Positions 1-7,388 of a DNA stretch of 64,000 nt are shown in pieces. The stretch is from Amycolatopsis alba DSM 44262 (GTDB lineage Bacteria; Actinomycetota; Actinomycetes; Mycobacteriales; Pseudonocardiaceae). Both the position numbers and the translations under genes were made by a program. The notes below the pieces were generated by a model. It saw nothing but the letters and a program-made list of their open reading frames with translations. It searched no databases and was not told where the DNA came from. How positions within the stretch are numbered: position 1 is the stretch's first letter; the number at the start of each line of letters is the position of its first letter. The DNA is taken from the NCBI RefSeq assembly GCF_000384215.1, contig NZ_KB913032.1, forward strand, positions 3,303,665 to 3,367,664, read 5' to 3'.

Positions 1-1315
1 GGACGTCCCCCTCCTCCACCGTTTCCGGCACCGTGAGGACACCGGACTTCAGCAGCTCTCCGATCGTGGTGAACGCGGCCTTCCCGCCGGACACCGCCAG
101 TGACGGCAGTTCCGGCCGGATCCCCTCGAAATGCCGCCGCACTTCGAGGAAGGCCTCGCCCGCGTGTTCGTTTCGTGCCTGGTACCGGGCCGGGGAAAGG
201 TCGATCTCCTCGTCGAGCAGGTCGATGATCCGGACCGCGCCCGGCACCTCGGCGCCGCGCAGGTGGTCCCGCCACTGTTCCTCCACGGTGGACGGATCGG
301 CCAGCAGGAGCAGTCGGGACGGCGGCCGCTCACCGGGTTCCGGCCGCCGCAGCAGCCAGAGATCCGCCCCGCCGACCGTCACCACCGCGCGCAAGGCCCC
401 GGCCCGCAACAGGTTCCCGCGGATCCGCCGTCCGGTCCGGCGCCCGGCGGCGGCGGGCGGCATGCGGATCGCGACCAGCCCGCCGGGTTTCACATGCGCG
501 AGACAATGCTGAACCCAGGCCAGTTCCGGTTCGCCGCGCGGCGGCTGGCCGTACTCCCAGCGCGGGTCGCCGACGAGTTCGTCGTAGCCCCACTCCCGCT
601 CGTTGAACGGCGGATCGCAGACGACGGCGTCCGCGAGGAGCCCCTCGAAGGAGTCCGACAAGAGGGCGCCCGCGCCGTACATCTCCATGTCCGCGCCCGC
701 GAGCAGCAGCCGGTGCGCGGCGATGCACGAGGTCGTCATGTCGTCGACCTGGCCGAGCAGCCGGGTCCCGCCGGAGGCGAGGAGCAGGGTCCCGAGCCCG
801 CACGCGGGATCGAGGACGACGCCGGGATCGGGACCGATGAGCCTGGCCATCAAGGCGGCCACCGGCTCCGGGGTGACGGACAGCTGACGGGAGTGCGCCT
901 CGACATAGCGTTCGCACAGGAACTCGAGAGCCTCGCGCGCGCCCCGTTCCCCGGCGAAGCGGTCCAGCAGTTCGAGCAGCTCGGCGTCGTCGTATCGGGG
1001 CGAGAAGGTCCATTCCTCGGCACCTCGCCGCGACAGGAAGGTGGCCACCCGGCCGACCCGGTCGCCGAGCGACAGGTCGTCGCCGAGGTTCCGCAGCCGC
1101 TGCCAGACTCGGTCACCGAGCGATATTTCGAACGGTTTGCCGCGCTCACGCAGCCAGTTTTCGACGCCGACCAGGGAAAAGAGGGGGCTCGACGCCGTCC
1201 CGCCGACGGGCGGCGGAAAATCTCCGTAACGTCGACGCCAGTTGCTCACGGCGGCGCGGCCGACACCGGCGATCCGGGCGATGTCCGCCGCGCTCACGGC
1301 GGCTTGCTCCTCCAT
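1..1315 (-). CDS. N6-adenine DNA methylase (HsdM-like), cut by window edge
   Basis: SAM-dependent adenine DNA methyltransferase; only the N-terminal 438 residues are in the window, so the target-recognition end is missing. Residues ~7-58 form a helix-turn-helix module (ADIARIAGVGRAAVSNWRRR). QLSVTPEPVAALMARL (145-160) matches the segment that precedes motif I in N6 methylases. Motif I is DPACGLG (169-175) and catalytic motif IV is DPPF (234-237). The ATG at 1315 gives a continuous reading frame to the edge. It diverges from the PP2C gene across 77 bp. No restriction gene is visible on this side. It could be an orphan regulatory methylase or part of a defence locus continuing to the left; the enzyme family is clear, the role is not. 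Confidence 0.88.
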   Translation of the reverse strand, partial: MEEQAAVSAADIARIAGVGRAAVSNWRRRYGDFPPPVGGTASSPLFSLVGVENWLRERGKPFEISLGDRVWQRLRNLGDDLSLGDRVGRVATFLSRRGAEEWTFSPRYDDAELLELLDRFAGERGAREALEFLCERYVEAHSRQLSVTPEPVAALMARLIGPDPGVVLDPACGLGTLLLASGGTRLLGQVDDMTTSCIAAHRLLLAGADMEMYGAGALLSDSFEGLLADAVVCDPPFNEREWGYDELVGDPRWEYGQPPRGEPELAWVQHCLAHVKPGGLVAIRMPPAAAGRRTGRRIRGNLLRAGALRAVVTVGGADLWLLRRPEPGERPPSRLLLLADPSTVEEQWRDHLRGAEVPGAVRIIDLLDEEIDLSPARYQARNEHAGEAFLEVRRHFEGIRPELPSLAVSGGKAAFTTIGELLKSGVLTVPETVEEGDV

Positions 1316-1354
1316 CGCCGTATCGTAGCCGACAGTTGACCTTTCCAGCCCTAT

Positions 1355-1376
1355 GTTTGTGAACTCAGTACACAAC
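1355..1376. promoter_or_regulatory. imperfect palindrome in methylase/PP2C divergent promoter
   Basis: GTTTGTGAAC and GTACACAAC form an imperfect inverted repeat 17 bp upstream of the PP2C start and inside the 77-bp divergent gap. It could be an operator serving both genes. A TTGACC hexamer at about 1335-1340 may be a -35 element. Function is inferred only from position and symmetry. Confidence 0.3.
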
Positions 1377-1392
1377 TGCTTTACTGGGGACC

Positions 1393-2139
1393 ATGAGGTA
1401 CACCCTTCGGTACGCCGCCGGCTCGGACATCGGGCAGCGTCGCCAGGTCAACCAGGACTCGGTCTACGCCAGCGCGAGGATGCTGGCGGTCGCCGACGGC
1501 ATCGGCGGCCAGCCGCACGGCGAGGTGGCCAGCGCCGAGGCGGTGGGCGTCCTGTCCCGGCTCGACCTGGATCTCCGCGGTTTCGACCTCGCGGAGGTCG
1601 ACCTGTTCGAGGTGCTCTCCGGCGGCCTTCGCGCCATCGACGACCGGCTGGCCGCGACGGCCGAGGAACAGCCCGAGACCCACGGCATGGGCACCACTCT
1701 GACGGCCCTGCTGTTCGACGGCGCGCACTTCACCGCCGTCCACATCGGCGACTCCAAGGGATACCTCCTCCGCGACGGCACGCTTCAGCGCTTCACCCGC
1801 GACCACACCCTCGCGCAGGCCCTCGCGGACGACGGGCGCATCGACCCCTCAGAGGTCGAGGGACACCCTCGCGGCTCACTTCTGATGAAGGCCCTTCTGA
1901 GCACCGGAAGCGGCGAAGCGGACATCTGGGCCTTCGACGCCGCCCCCGGCGACCGTCTTCTCCTGTGCTCGGATGGGTTGACGGCAACGGTTGTCGAAAC
2001 CGTTATCAAGGACGTCCTCGGCGCCTTCCAGGACCCCGCCGAGACCGTCCCGAGGCTGATCGACCTGGCCAACGAAGGCGGCGGACCGGACAACATCACC
2101 TGCGTCGTCGCCGACGTGCTCGCCCCCTCGCCCGCATGA
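1393..2139 (+). CDS. PP2C-family Ser/Thr protein phosphatase
   Basis: Metal-dependent PPM/PP2C phosphatase of 248 residues, catalytic domain only, predicted cytosolic because no membrane segment is present (unlike PstP, which has a C-terminal anchor). Family motifs are in order: RRQVNQDS near residue 17-24, VADGIGG near 33-39 (metal-binding Asp), GMGTT, HIGDSKGYL, CSDGL and GGPDN near 235-239. It removes phosphate from Ser/Thr of partner proteins. No kinase gene lies beside it here. Divergent from the methylase; tRNA-Ser follows 72 bp downstream. The substrate is unknown. Confidence 0.92.
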   Translation: MRYTLRYAAGSDIGQRRQVNQDSVYASARMLAVADGIGGQPHGEVASAEAVGVLSRLDLDLRGFDLAEVDLFEVLSGGLRAIDDRLAATAEEQPETHGMGTTLTALLFDGAHFTAVHIGDSKGYLLRDGTLQRFTRDHTLAQALADDGRIDPSEVEGHPRGSLLMKALLSTGSGEADIWAFDAAPGDRLLLCSDGLTATVVETVIKDVLGAFQDPAETVPRLIDLANEGGGPDNITCVVADVLAPSPA

Positions 2140-2211
2140 GCCCTACCAGCCGGAAAGCCAGGTCAGACCCGCCTTCGAAGGGGCGAACGGGCATCCGGTA
2201 AAGTTCCCCAC

Positions 2212-2296
2212 GGAGGATTGGCCGAGCGGCCTAAGGCGCACGCTTGGAAAGCGTGTTGGGTTCACGCCCTCGCAGGTTCGAATCCTGTATCCTCCG
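2212..2296 (+). tRNA. tRNA-Ser (anticodon GGA)
   Basis: Cloverleaf with acceptor stem GGAGGAT (2212-2218) pairing with ATCCTCC (2289-2295) and discriminator G at 2296. The anticodon stem CACGC/GCGTG encloses loop TTGGAAA, giving anticodon GGA at 2246-2248, which reads UCC/UCU. The T-arm contains GGTTCGAATCC. A long variable arm marks a class II tRNA. The 3' CCA is not encoded. Confidence 0.97.
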
Positions 2297-2303
2297 CCCT
2301 CGG

Positions 2304-2337
2304 CAAGGCCCCGGACGTCTCGATGTCCGGGGCCTTG
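2304..2337 (+). terminator. terminator of tRNA-Ser
   Basis: A perfect 13-bp stem CAAGGCCCCGGAC / GTCCGGGGCCTTG (2304-2316 with 2325-2337) with an 8-nt loop lies 7 bp after the tRNA and is followed by TTG-rich sequence. Confidence 0.85.
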
Positions 2338-2436
2338 TTGATTACTTCGCAGGACCTTCACTTAACAGAGTCAGATGATCACGCTAAGTTTAAGTGTGGT
2401 CGTTCCAGCCCCCGACGTCCCAAGGAGTCCGCCAAA

Positions 2437-2697
2437 ATGGCCGGAGTCGAAGAGATCCGCGCTGGTATCGCGCTCGCGAACGAGAAGGCATCCGCGAGTA
2501 TCGCCGCACTTCAGCAGGCAGCGCAGTCTCTCGAAGAAGCCCAGCTTTCCCTTTCACAGGCCACCCAAGGCAGCACCCAGCACGAGGTGAGCCAGGCGCA
2601 CGGGCTTCTCGCCGAAGCCCTGCAGGGCATCACCGGAATGCAGAGCACCATCCAGGCCGGCATCTCGTCGGCCGAGTCGTACTCGACCCGCCTCTGA
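2437..2697 (+). CDS. small helical protein, first gene of FtsK-like operon
   Basis: Unrecognised 86-residue protein. The ATG at 2437 is preceded by AAGGAG (2422-2427), and a longer in-frame reading would run back through the tRNA, so this start is preferred. The sequence is Ala/Gln/Ser-rich with no Cys and no membrane segment, and reads as two amphipathic helices joined by a short turn around residues 48-53 (GSTQHE). Its size and hairpin shape recall WXG100-type partners, but there is no WXG motif. It is separated by only 2 bp from the next gene and heads a tight operon with the FtsK-like ATPase, so it is likely a subunit or substrate of that machine. Confidence 0.75.
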   Translation: MAGVEEIRAGIALANEKASASIAALQQAAQSLEEAQLSLSQATQGSTQHEVSQAHGLLAEALQGITGMQSTIQAGISSAESYSTRL

Positions 2698-2699
2698 CG

Positions 2700-2945
2700 A
2701 TGTACCTCGAAGAGCTGCACCAGCTGCTGACGGCCGTCCAAACCGGCCTCGCCGACGGCCGTGCCCATGCCGAGCGGGCCAGGAGCCTGCTGGAGGAGTC
2801 CCGGCGCGCCATCGTGGAGCCGCAGGCCCAAGCCGTCCCTTGGGTGCCTCCACAGCTGGCACAGGCCGACGAGGGAATGGAGAACCTCCTGACGCGCCTC
2901 TCCGCCGCTGACGACCTGGTCAGCGGTTACCAATCACGCCTCTGA
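2700..2945 (+). CDS. small helical protein, second gene of FtsK-like operon
   Basis: Unrecognised 81-residue protein. It has two predicted helices separated by a proline-rich turn (PWVPPQ, around 49-54); charged and Ala-rich, with no signal peptide or membrane segment. Both it and the previous protein end in SRL/TRL after a Tyr (YSTRL, YQSRL), which suggests they are divergent paralogues and may pair. It starts 2 bp after the first gene's stop and ends 15 bp before the ATPase start. Confidence 0.75.
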   Translation: MYLEELHQLLTAVQTGLADGRAHAERARSLLEESRRAIVEPQAQAVPWVPPQLAQADEGMENLLTRLSAADDLVSGYQSRL

Positions 2946-2960
2946 GATCGGCGAGCCGGT

Positions 2961-5702
2961 ATGGGCAGCAAAGCGAGTGAACAGCGCAATCGCGTCACCA
3001 CGGCGCTGGATCGGGTCCGGCACCAGATCGGGCTCGTCCTCGGCGCCGCCGCCGGAACCCGCCAAGCGGCCGAGGCGGAACTGGCCAAACTGGAACTCGA
3101 ACAGCACATAGTCCGGGTGGGGATGAACAACTCCACCTCGGAGCAGTACGCCGAATGGGCGCGGCATCCCGCCTCGACCGAGGTGTTCGGCCTGCTCTCC
3201 AGCGTGCGCGGCCAGTTCTACGCGGAGTGGGAAGCGGGCCCGAACGCGTTGCGGGAGCTCGTCGCGCACAACGCGCCGGGCCCCGCGAGCCAGCAGCCGG
3301 GCAACTGGCTCGGGCGGGTCGGCGGGAATCCCGGCATCACCGCGCCGGGGCTGTGGCGGGTCGGGTCGGCGACCGTGCCGGGCACGGACGTCCCGCGCAC
3401 GTTCGACGTCGCGATGCCCCTGCTCGACGAGTCCCATCTGTTCATCACGTCGGCGCCGAAGACCAGAACCGCGGTGGACGGCATCGTGCAGAACCTGCTG
3501 ATGCGGGTCCTGAGCACGTTCGAACCCGGCGCGGTGCGCATCCACCTGTGGGACGTCGGGCAGCTGACCGCGATCCTGCCCGACCTCTACCCGCTGAGCC
3601 GCACGAGCGCGCTCACCCTGTACGACCCAGGGCGGCTCGAAGACCTCCTCGACGAACTGGCCGGGCACATCCGCCGCATCCACGCGACCGGGATGCAGGC
3701 GGGGCACACGTCGCTGCGGGAGATCCGGCGGGCGAGCGGCCAGCGCGTCGAGCCCTTCCGCGTCGCGGTGCTCTACGGCAACGGGGAGACCCTCGAACCG
3801 GAGCGCGCCCGCGAACTGAAACGCGTCGCCACCGGGGCGCTGGCCGCCGGGATCTGCCTGATCCTGATCGACGTGCCGACCATGCTGTCGACGTCGGTGG
3901 AAACCTTGAGCCTGCTCGACGACCGCCGCGCGATCAGCAGCATGACCGGCCCCGACCTCACCGTCGACCTCGATCCGCCGATGCCGTCCGGGCAGGTCAT
4001 CCGGGCCGCCGGGCGGATCGCCGAGGCCCTGATCGCCAAACAGGGCGGGCCCCGCGCGTTCGCCGACCTCCTGCCCACCGAACTGGGCAAGGAGAGTTCG
4101 GCGCGGGAACTGCGGGCGCCGGTCGGGTTCTTCGAGGGCGAGGCGGTGGAGGTCGTCATCGGCGACGCCAGCCCGCACGTGCTCATCGGCGGGCCGAGCG
4201 GTTCGGGGAAGACGAACTTCCTGTATTCGCTGCTCGGCAGCTTCGCCGCGCGGTACTCGCCGGACGAGCTCGCGCTGTACCTGCTGGACTTCAAGGAGGG
4301 CGTGTCGTTCGCCGGGCTCGCGCCGGGGCGGCGGGACGCCAGCTGGCTGCCGCACGCCAAGCTCATCGGGGTCAACGTCAACACCGACCGCGAGTTCGGC
4401 CTGGCGCTGCTGCGCTACCTCGCCGACGAGCTGCGCCGCCGGTCGGCCGCGGCGAAACTGCACGAGGTCACCAACCTCGCGGACCTGCGCGAACAGGACC
4501 CCGGCGGGCACTGGCCGCGGATCGTCGCGGTGATCGACGAATTCCAGTACCTGTTCGCCGGCCGCGACGGCGTCACGGCGACGGCGACCCAGCTGCTGGA
4601 GGACATCGCGCGGCGAGGCCGGTCGCAGGGCATCCATCTGGTGCTGGCGAGCCAGGACGTCGCCGGGATCGAGGCGTTCTGGGGCAAACCCGCCGTATTC
4701 GAGCAGTGCACACTGCGGATCGCGATGCCGAAGGCGCGGCGCGTGCTGTCCGAGACCAACAACGCGGCCGTTTCGGCGCCGAAGTGGCACGCGGTGATCA
4801 ACCACGATTCCGGGGTGGCGCACGGGAACCAGCTGGCCCACGTACCGGACGCGAGCAGCAAGGACGTCTTCAACAAGCTGCAGCACCGGCTCTGGGAGCG
4901 GTACTCGGAGTCGTTCAAACGGCCCCGGCTGTTCGACGGCGCGCATTTCCCGGTGCTGGAACAGTTCCCCGCCTTCACCGACCTGAAGCTGACGAGCAAG
5001 CCGCGCGCGCTGCTCGGCCAGTCCATCGACGTCGACGAGGCCGCCTGCGGGGTCGACCTGCCGAAGGCGCCGGGACGGAACATCGCCGTCCTCGGCGCGG
5101 CCACCGCGGAGGCACTGTCCATCATGGACTCCGCCGCGCGATCCCTGGCGAAACAGCACGCTGAGGGGTCGGTGGATTTCGTGCTGTCGTGCCCCATCGA
5201 CGCGTCGGTCCCGGCGGTGCAAGAACTGGCCGAGCGACTGGAGGCGGAAGGACACCGCGCGGAACTGGTCGACGATCTGCCCGGCCGGGTAATCGATATC
5301 GCGGAGAACCTGTCCTCTTTGGACAGGGCGCAGGTGCTGCTGCTGTACGGCGTCGACGCGTCGATCCCCGCCTTGGAGGCCAAGGCGCCAGGACAGCTCA
5401 AGAGCGGCCTGGACCAGCTGCGGGTGCTGCTGAAGCAGGGGCCGACGCACGGCGTCCACACCATCGGCTGGTGGCGCAGCATCGCGCGGCTGAAGGACAC
5501 GCTCGGTTTCGCGGGCACGGACGACATCGGCACCTGGGCGGCTTTGGACGTCCAGGGCAACGAGCTGTCACCGTTCGCCGCCGGACAGGTCGTGCACTGG
5601 TCGCCGCGGCCGGGGCGGGCCCTGTTCTTCGACCGCACCACCCACGGCGCCCCTGAGGTGATCATCCCGTTCCAGCGTCCGGAAGGGCTTCTCGATGGAT
5701 GA
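2961..5702 (+). CDS. soluble FtsK/SpoIIIE-type protein with three ATPase-like modules
   Basis: A 913-residue P-loop ATPase. A coiled-coil N-terminus (~1-60) is followed by an ATPase-like module without a Walker A (~150-340), an intact FtsK/SpoIIIE/HerA-type core with Walker A GGPSGSGKTN (~410-419) and Walker B VIDEFQ (~523-528) plus RRGRSQGIHLVLASQ, and a second degenerate module (~690-900). Tandem modules with one or more degenerate copies recall EccC of type VII secretion, but there are no N-terminal membrane helices and no EccB/EccD/mycosin neighbours, so it is probably cytosolic. It is co-transcribed with two small helical proteins upstream and overlaps the next gene by 8 bp. Substrate (DNA or protein) cannot be told from the sequence. 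Confidence 0.85.
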   Translation: MGSKASEQRNRVTTALDRVRHQIGLVLGAAAGTRQAAEAELAKLELEQHIVRVGMNNSTSEQYAEWARHPASTEVFGLLSSVRGQFYAEWEAGPNALRELVAHNAPGPASQQPGNWLGRVGGNPGITAPGLWRVGSATVPGTDVPRTFDVAMPLLDESHLFITSAPKTRTAVDGIVQNLLMRVLSTFEPGAVRIHLWDVGQLTAILPDLYPLSRTSALTLYDPGRLEDLLDELAGHIRRIHATGMQAGHTSLREIRRASGQRVEPFRVAVLYGNGETLEPERARELKRVATGALAAGICLILIDVPTMLSTSVETLSLLDDRRAISSMTGPDLTVDLDPPMPSGQVIRAAGRIAEALIAKQGGPRAFADLLPTELGKESSARELRAPVGFFEGEAVEVVIGDASPHVLIGGPSGSGKTNFLYSLLGSFAARYSPDELALYLLDFKEGVSFAGLAPGRRDASWLPHAKLIGVNVNTDREFGLALLRYLADELRRRSAAAKLHEVTNLADLREQDPGGHWPRIVAVIDEFQYLFAGRDGVTATATQLLEDIARRGRSQGIHLVLASQDVAGIEAFWGKPAVFEQCTLRIAMPKARRVLSETNNAAVSAPKWHAVINHDSGVAHGNQLAHVPDASSKDVFNKLQHRLWERYSESFKRPRLFDGAHFPVLEQFPAFTDLKLTSKPRALLGQSIDVDEAACGVDLPKAPGRNIAVLGAATAEALSIMDSAARSLAKQHAEGSVDFVLSCPIDASVPAVQELAERLEAEGHRAELVDDLPGRVIDIAENLSSLDRAQVLLLYGVDASIPALEAKAPGQLKSGLDQLRVLLKQGPTHGVHTIGWWRSIARLKDTLGFAGTDDIGTWAALDVQGNELSPFAAGQVVHWSPRPGRALFFDRTTHGAPEVIIPFQRPEGLLDG

Positions 5703-6066
5703 CGGCACCACCGCGGCCATGCGGTACAAGGAGATCGTCGGCCTCGCCCGCGCCTCGGCGGAGAACCTCCGGAGCTGGGAGATCGCCCGCGCGGACGACC
5801 TGGAGGCCCGGCTCGCCGAGGCACACCAGGCCGTCGCGGACGCCGCCGAACGCGAGCAGCGCGCCGCCGAGCGGGCTTCCCGGTGGTGGAAGATGGCGCA
5901 GCACAACGTCGAAGGCCTGACCTGGCTGCCGGATGGCGAAGACCCGCAGCCGGTGCCGACCGCGCGAGCCGCGTACCTGGAGAAGTACCTGGAAGAGGTC
6001 AAACCGGGCTACCAGGAACTCGTGAAAGCCGTCCTTTCCCTGGGGTGGCGCGCGAAACGCTCCTAG
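5695..6066 (+). CDS. coiled-coil protein, last gene of FtsK-like operon
   Basis: Unrecognised 123-residue protein whose ATG overlaps the end of the ATPase gene by 8 bp (ATGGATGA), implying translational coupling. Residues ~10-65 form a long Ala/Glu/Arg-rich helix likely to be coiled-coil; the C-terminal half contains Trp-rich segments (RWWKMAQHN, LTWLPDG) and another helix. No membrane segment. Its position makes it a probable accessory subunit of the FtsK-like machine. Confidence 0.75.
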   Translation: MDDGTTAAMRYKEIVGLARASAENLRSWEIARADDLEARLAEAHQAVADAAEREQRAAERASRWWKMAQHNVEGLTWLPDGEDPQPVPTARAAYLEKYLEEVKPGYQELVKAVLSLGWRAKRS

Positions 6067-6117
6067 TTCGCTCCGGGCGAAGGGCTTCCAGGACCGGACG
6101 CGGGCACGATGGTGGTC

Positions 6118-6926
6118 ATGACCACCAGACCGTTCCGCTTCGGCGTCGTCGCCGCGGTGAACCCGGAACTCGGGTCGTTCACCGACCTCGCGCGCCGGGC
6201 GGAGTCCTTCGGCTACCACACGATGCTGGTCCCGGACCCGATCGGCGGACTCGACCCGCTCGCCGTGCTTCCGGCCGGTTTCGCGGCGACCTCGGAACTG
6301 CGCTTCGGCACGTTCGTGCTGGCCGACGCCTTCCGTGACCGATACCAGCTGGACTGGCAGCCTGCACACCCTGTCCGGCGGCCGGTTCGAACTCGGCATC
6401 GGCACCGGGCGGCCGGGAGCGGAGACCGTCGCCGCCGGACTGAAACGCCCGTTCGGTACCGGCTCCCAGCGGCTCGCCGAACTCGCCGCGACGGTGGACC
6501 AGCTGACCGTCGCACGGGACCGGCCGCCCCTGCTGATCAGCGGAGCGGGCCCCAAGGTGCTGGATCTCGCGGCCAGGAAGGCCGACATCATCTCGCCCGC
6601 CCTGCCGCCGCTGAGCGACGCCGCCGTCGCCAGTCCATTGTGGACCTCGTGCGCAGCTCGGCGGGAGACCGCTTCGGCGACATCGAGCTGGGTTTGAATC
6701 TGCTGGCGATCGGCGCCGAGCCCACCCCGTGGATGCGGCAGGCGCTCGGCGTCGACGCACCCGACCTCGCCGCCGCCGGCGCGGTCACCGTACTGCCCGG
6801 CGATCCCGCCGAAGCGGCCGACGTGCTGCGTTCCCGGCGGGAGACGCTGAGCCTCTCGTACGTGAAGATCAACGCTCGGCCCTCGACGCCTTCGCTCCGG
6901 CGGTCGCCGAACTCCGCGGCACCTGA
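6118..6926 (+). pseudogene. F420-dependent LLM-class oxidoreductase remnant
   Basis: Remains of a luciferase-like, coenzyme F420-dependent oxidoreductase (closest in style to the TIGR03621 group). The protein must be read in three frames: the N-terminus (RPFRFGVVAAV to LRFGTFVLAD) in frame 1; HTLSGGRFELGIGTGRPGAE in frame 2 from about 6360; the C-terminal part (IELGLNLLAIGAEPTPWM, SLSYVKIN) again in frame 1 from about 6640; and the terminal DAFAPAVAELRGT in frame 3, ending at the TGA at 6924-6926. At least three frame breaks, plus short deletions relative to the family, mean the gene is dead. Confidence 0.8.
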
Positions 6927-7003
6927 AAGTACGCCTGAAGTCCGTGAAGGCCTCCTTGAGGGACCAGTATTTGCTTACCCATTGGTGCGGTTGGCGGTCG
7001 GGT

Positions 7004-7042
7004 GTGGAGGATTTGGGACGTTCAACGTCCTGAATCTTCCAC
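7004..7042. repeat. palindromic intergenic repeat, GACGTT-AACGTC core (copy 1)
   Basis: Imperfect palindrome GTGGAGGATTTGGGACGTT / AACGTCCTGAATCTTCCAC. The centre GGACGTTCAACGTCC is a perfect inverted repeat. It shares the GGAGGATT arm and the ACGTT..AACGT or similar core with copies at 7109 and 7187, and a decayed relative lies at about 7056-7096. Confidence 0.8.
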
Positions 7043-7108
7043 GCTCGGTCTCGTTGATGAGGGATTTGGGATAGTGAGCGTCTCAATCCTTCACAGGCGG
7101 GCTCTGGT

Positions 7109-7157
7109 CGACGGGGGAGGATTCCGGCCGTTGAACGTCCGGAATCCTCCCCCGTCG
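7109..7157. repeat. palindromic intergenic repeat (copy 2)
   Basis: Perfect 19-bp inverted arms CGACGGGGGAGGATTCCGG (7109-7127) and its complement (7139-7157) around CCGTTGAACGT. It could form a strong hairpin on either strand. The family arm GGAGGATTC and centre GTTGAACGTCC are retained, but the outer arms differ from the other copies. Confidence 0.85.
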
Positions 7158-7186
7158 GGTTGTCTGCCACAGGCATGGCAGGCACG

Positions 7187-7245
7187 ACCTTGATCAACGG
7201 AGGATCGGGGACGTTGAGTGTCCCGAATCCTCCGTTGATCAAGGT
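7187..7245. repeat. palindromic intergenic repeat (copy 3)
   Basis: A 59-bp near-perfect palindrome: ACCTTGATCAACGGAGGAT at 7187-7205 is matched by ATCCTCCGTTGATCAAGGT at 7227-7245, with GGGGAC/GTCCC continuing inward. Same GGAGGAT inner arm as copies 1 and 2 with unrelated outer arms. Confidence 0.85.
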
Positions 7246-7312
7246 CGGTGACCGGAATACACCCGCGCAACCATCACCCTCGCGCAGGTCAGGCACAGGT
7301 GAACGAATACCG

Positions 7313-7349
7313 GGCCTCCTTGAGGGACTCTGAGTCTCTCAAGGAGGCC
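7313..7349. repeat. hairpin repeat with AAGGCCTCCTTGAG-type arm
   Basis: GGCCTCCTTGAGGGACTC (7313-7330) pairs with GAGTCTCTCAAGGAGGCC (7332-7349) with one mismatch and a 1-nt centre. The same arm, GTGAAGGCCTCCTTGAGGGA, occurs once more without a partner at about 6943-6962 and, diverged, at 56068. It may also terminate transcription coming from the nuclease gene on the minus strand. With the palindromes above, this accounts for most of the 460-bp gap 6927-7388, which has no gene. Confidence 0.75.
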
Positions 7350-7388
7350 TTCACGGACTACGCAAACAGATGACTGAACGCGGGTGGG

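Noticed and set aside
2934..5459. Long open frame (841 codons) antisense to the FtsK-like gene
   Set aside because: Arg/Gln-rich composition and no domain; it is the usual mirror frame of a GC-rich gene. The sense frame has clear Walker motifs.
2437..5702. Canonical type VII secretion locus
   Set aside because: No WXG motif, EccB, EccD, EccE or mycosin; the ATPase has no transmembrane anchor. Only an analogy in module number remains.
2212..6066. Integrative conjugative element inserted at tRNA-Ser (FtsK as TraB)
   Set aside because: No integrase, excisionase or replication gene; no duplicated tRNA 3' end noticed; the ATPase lacks TraB-like membrane helices and has three modules.
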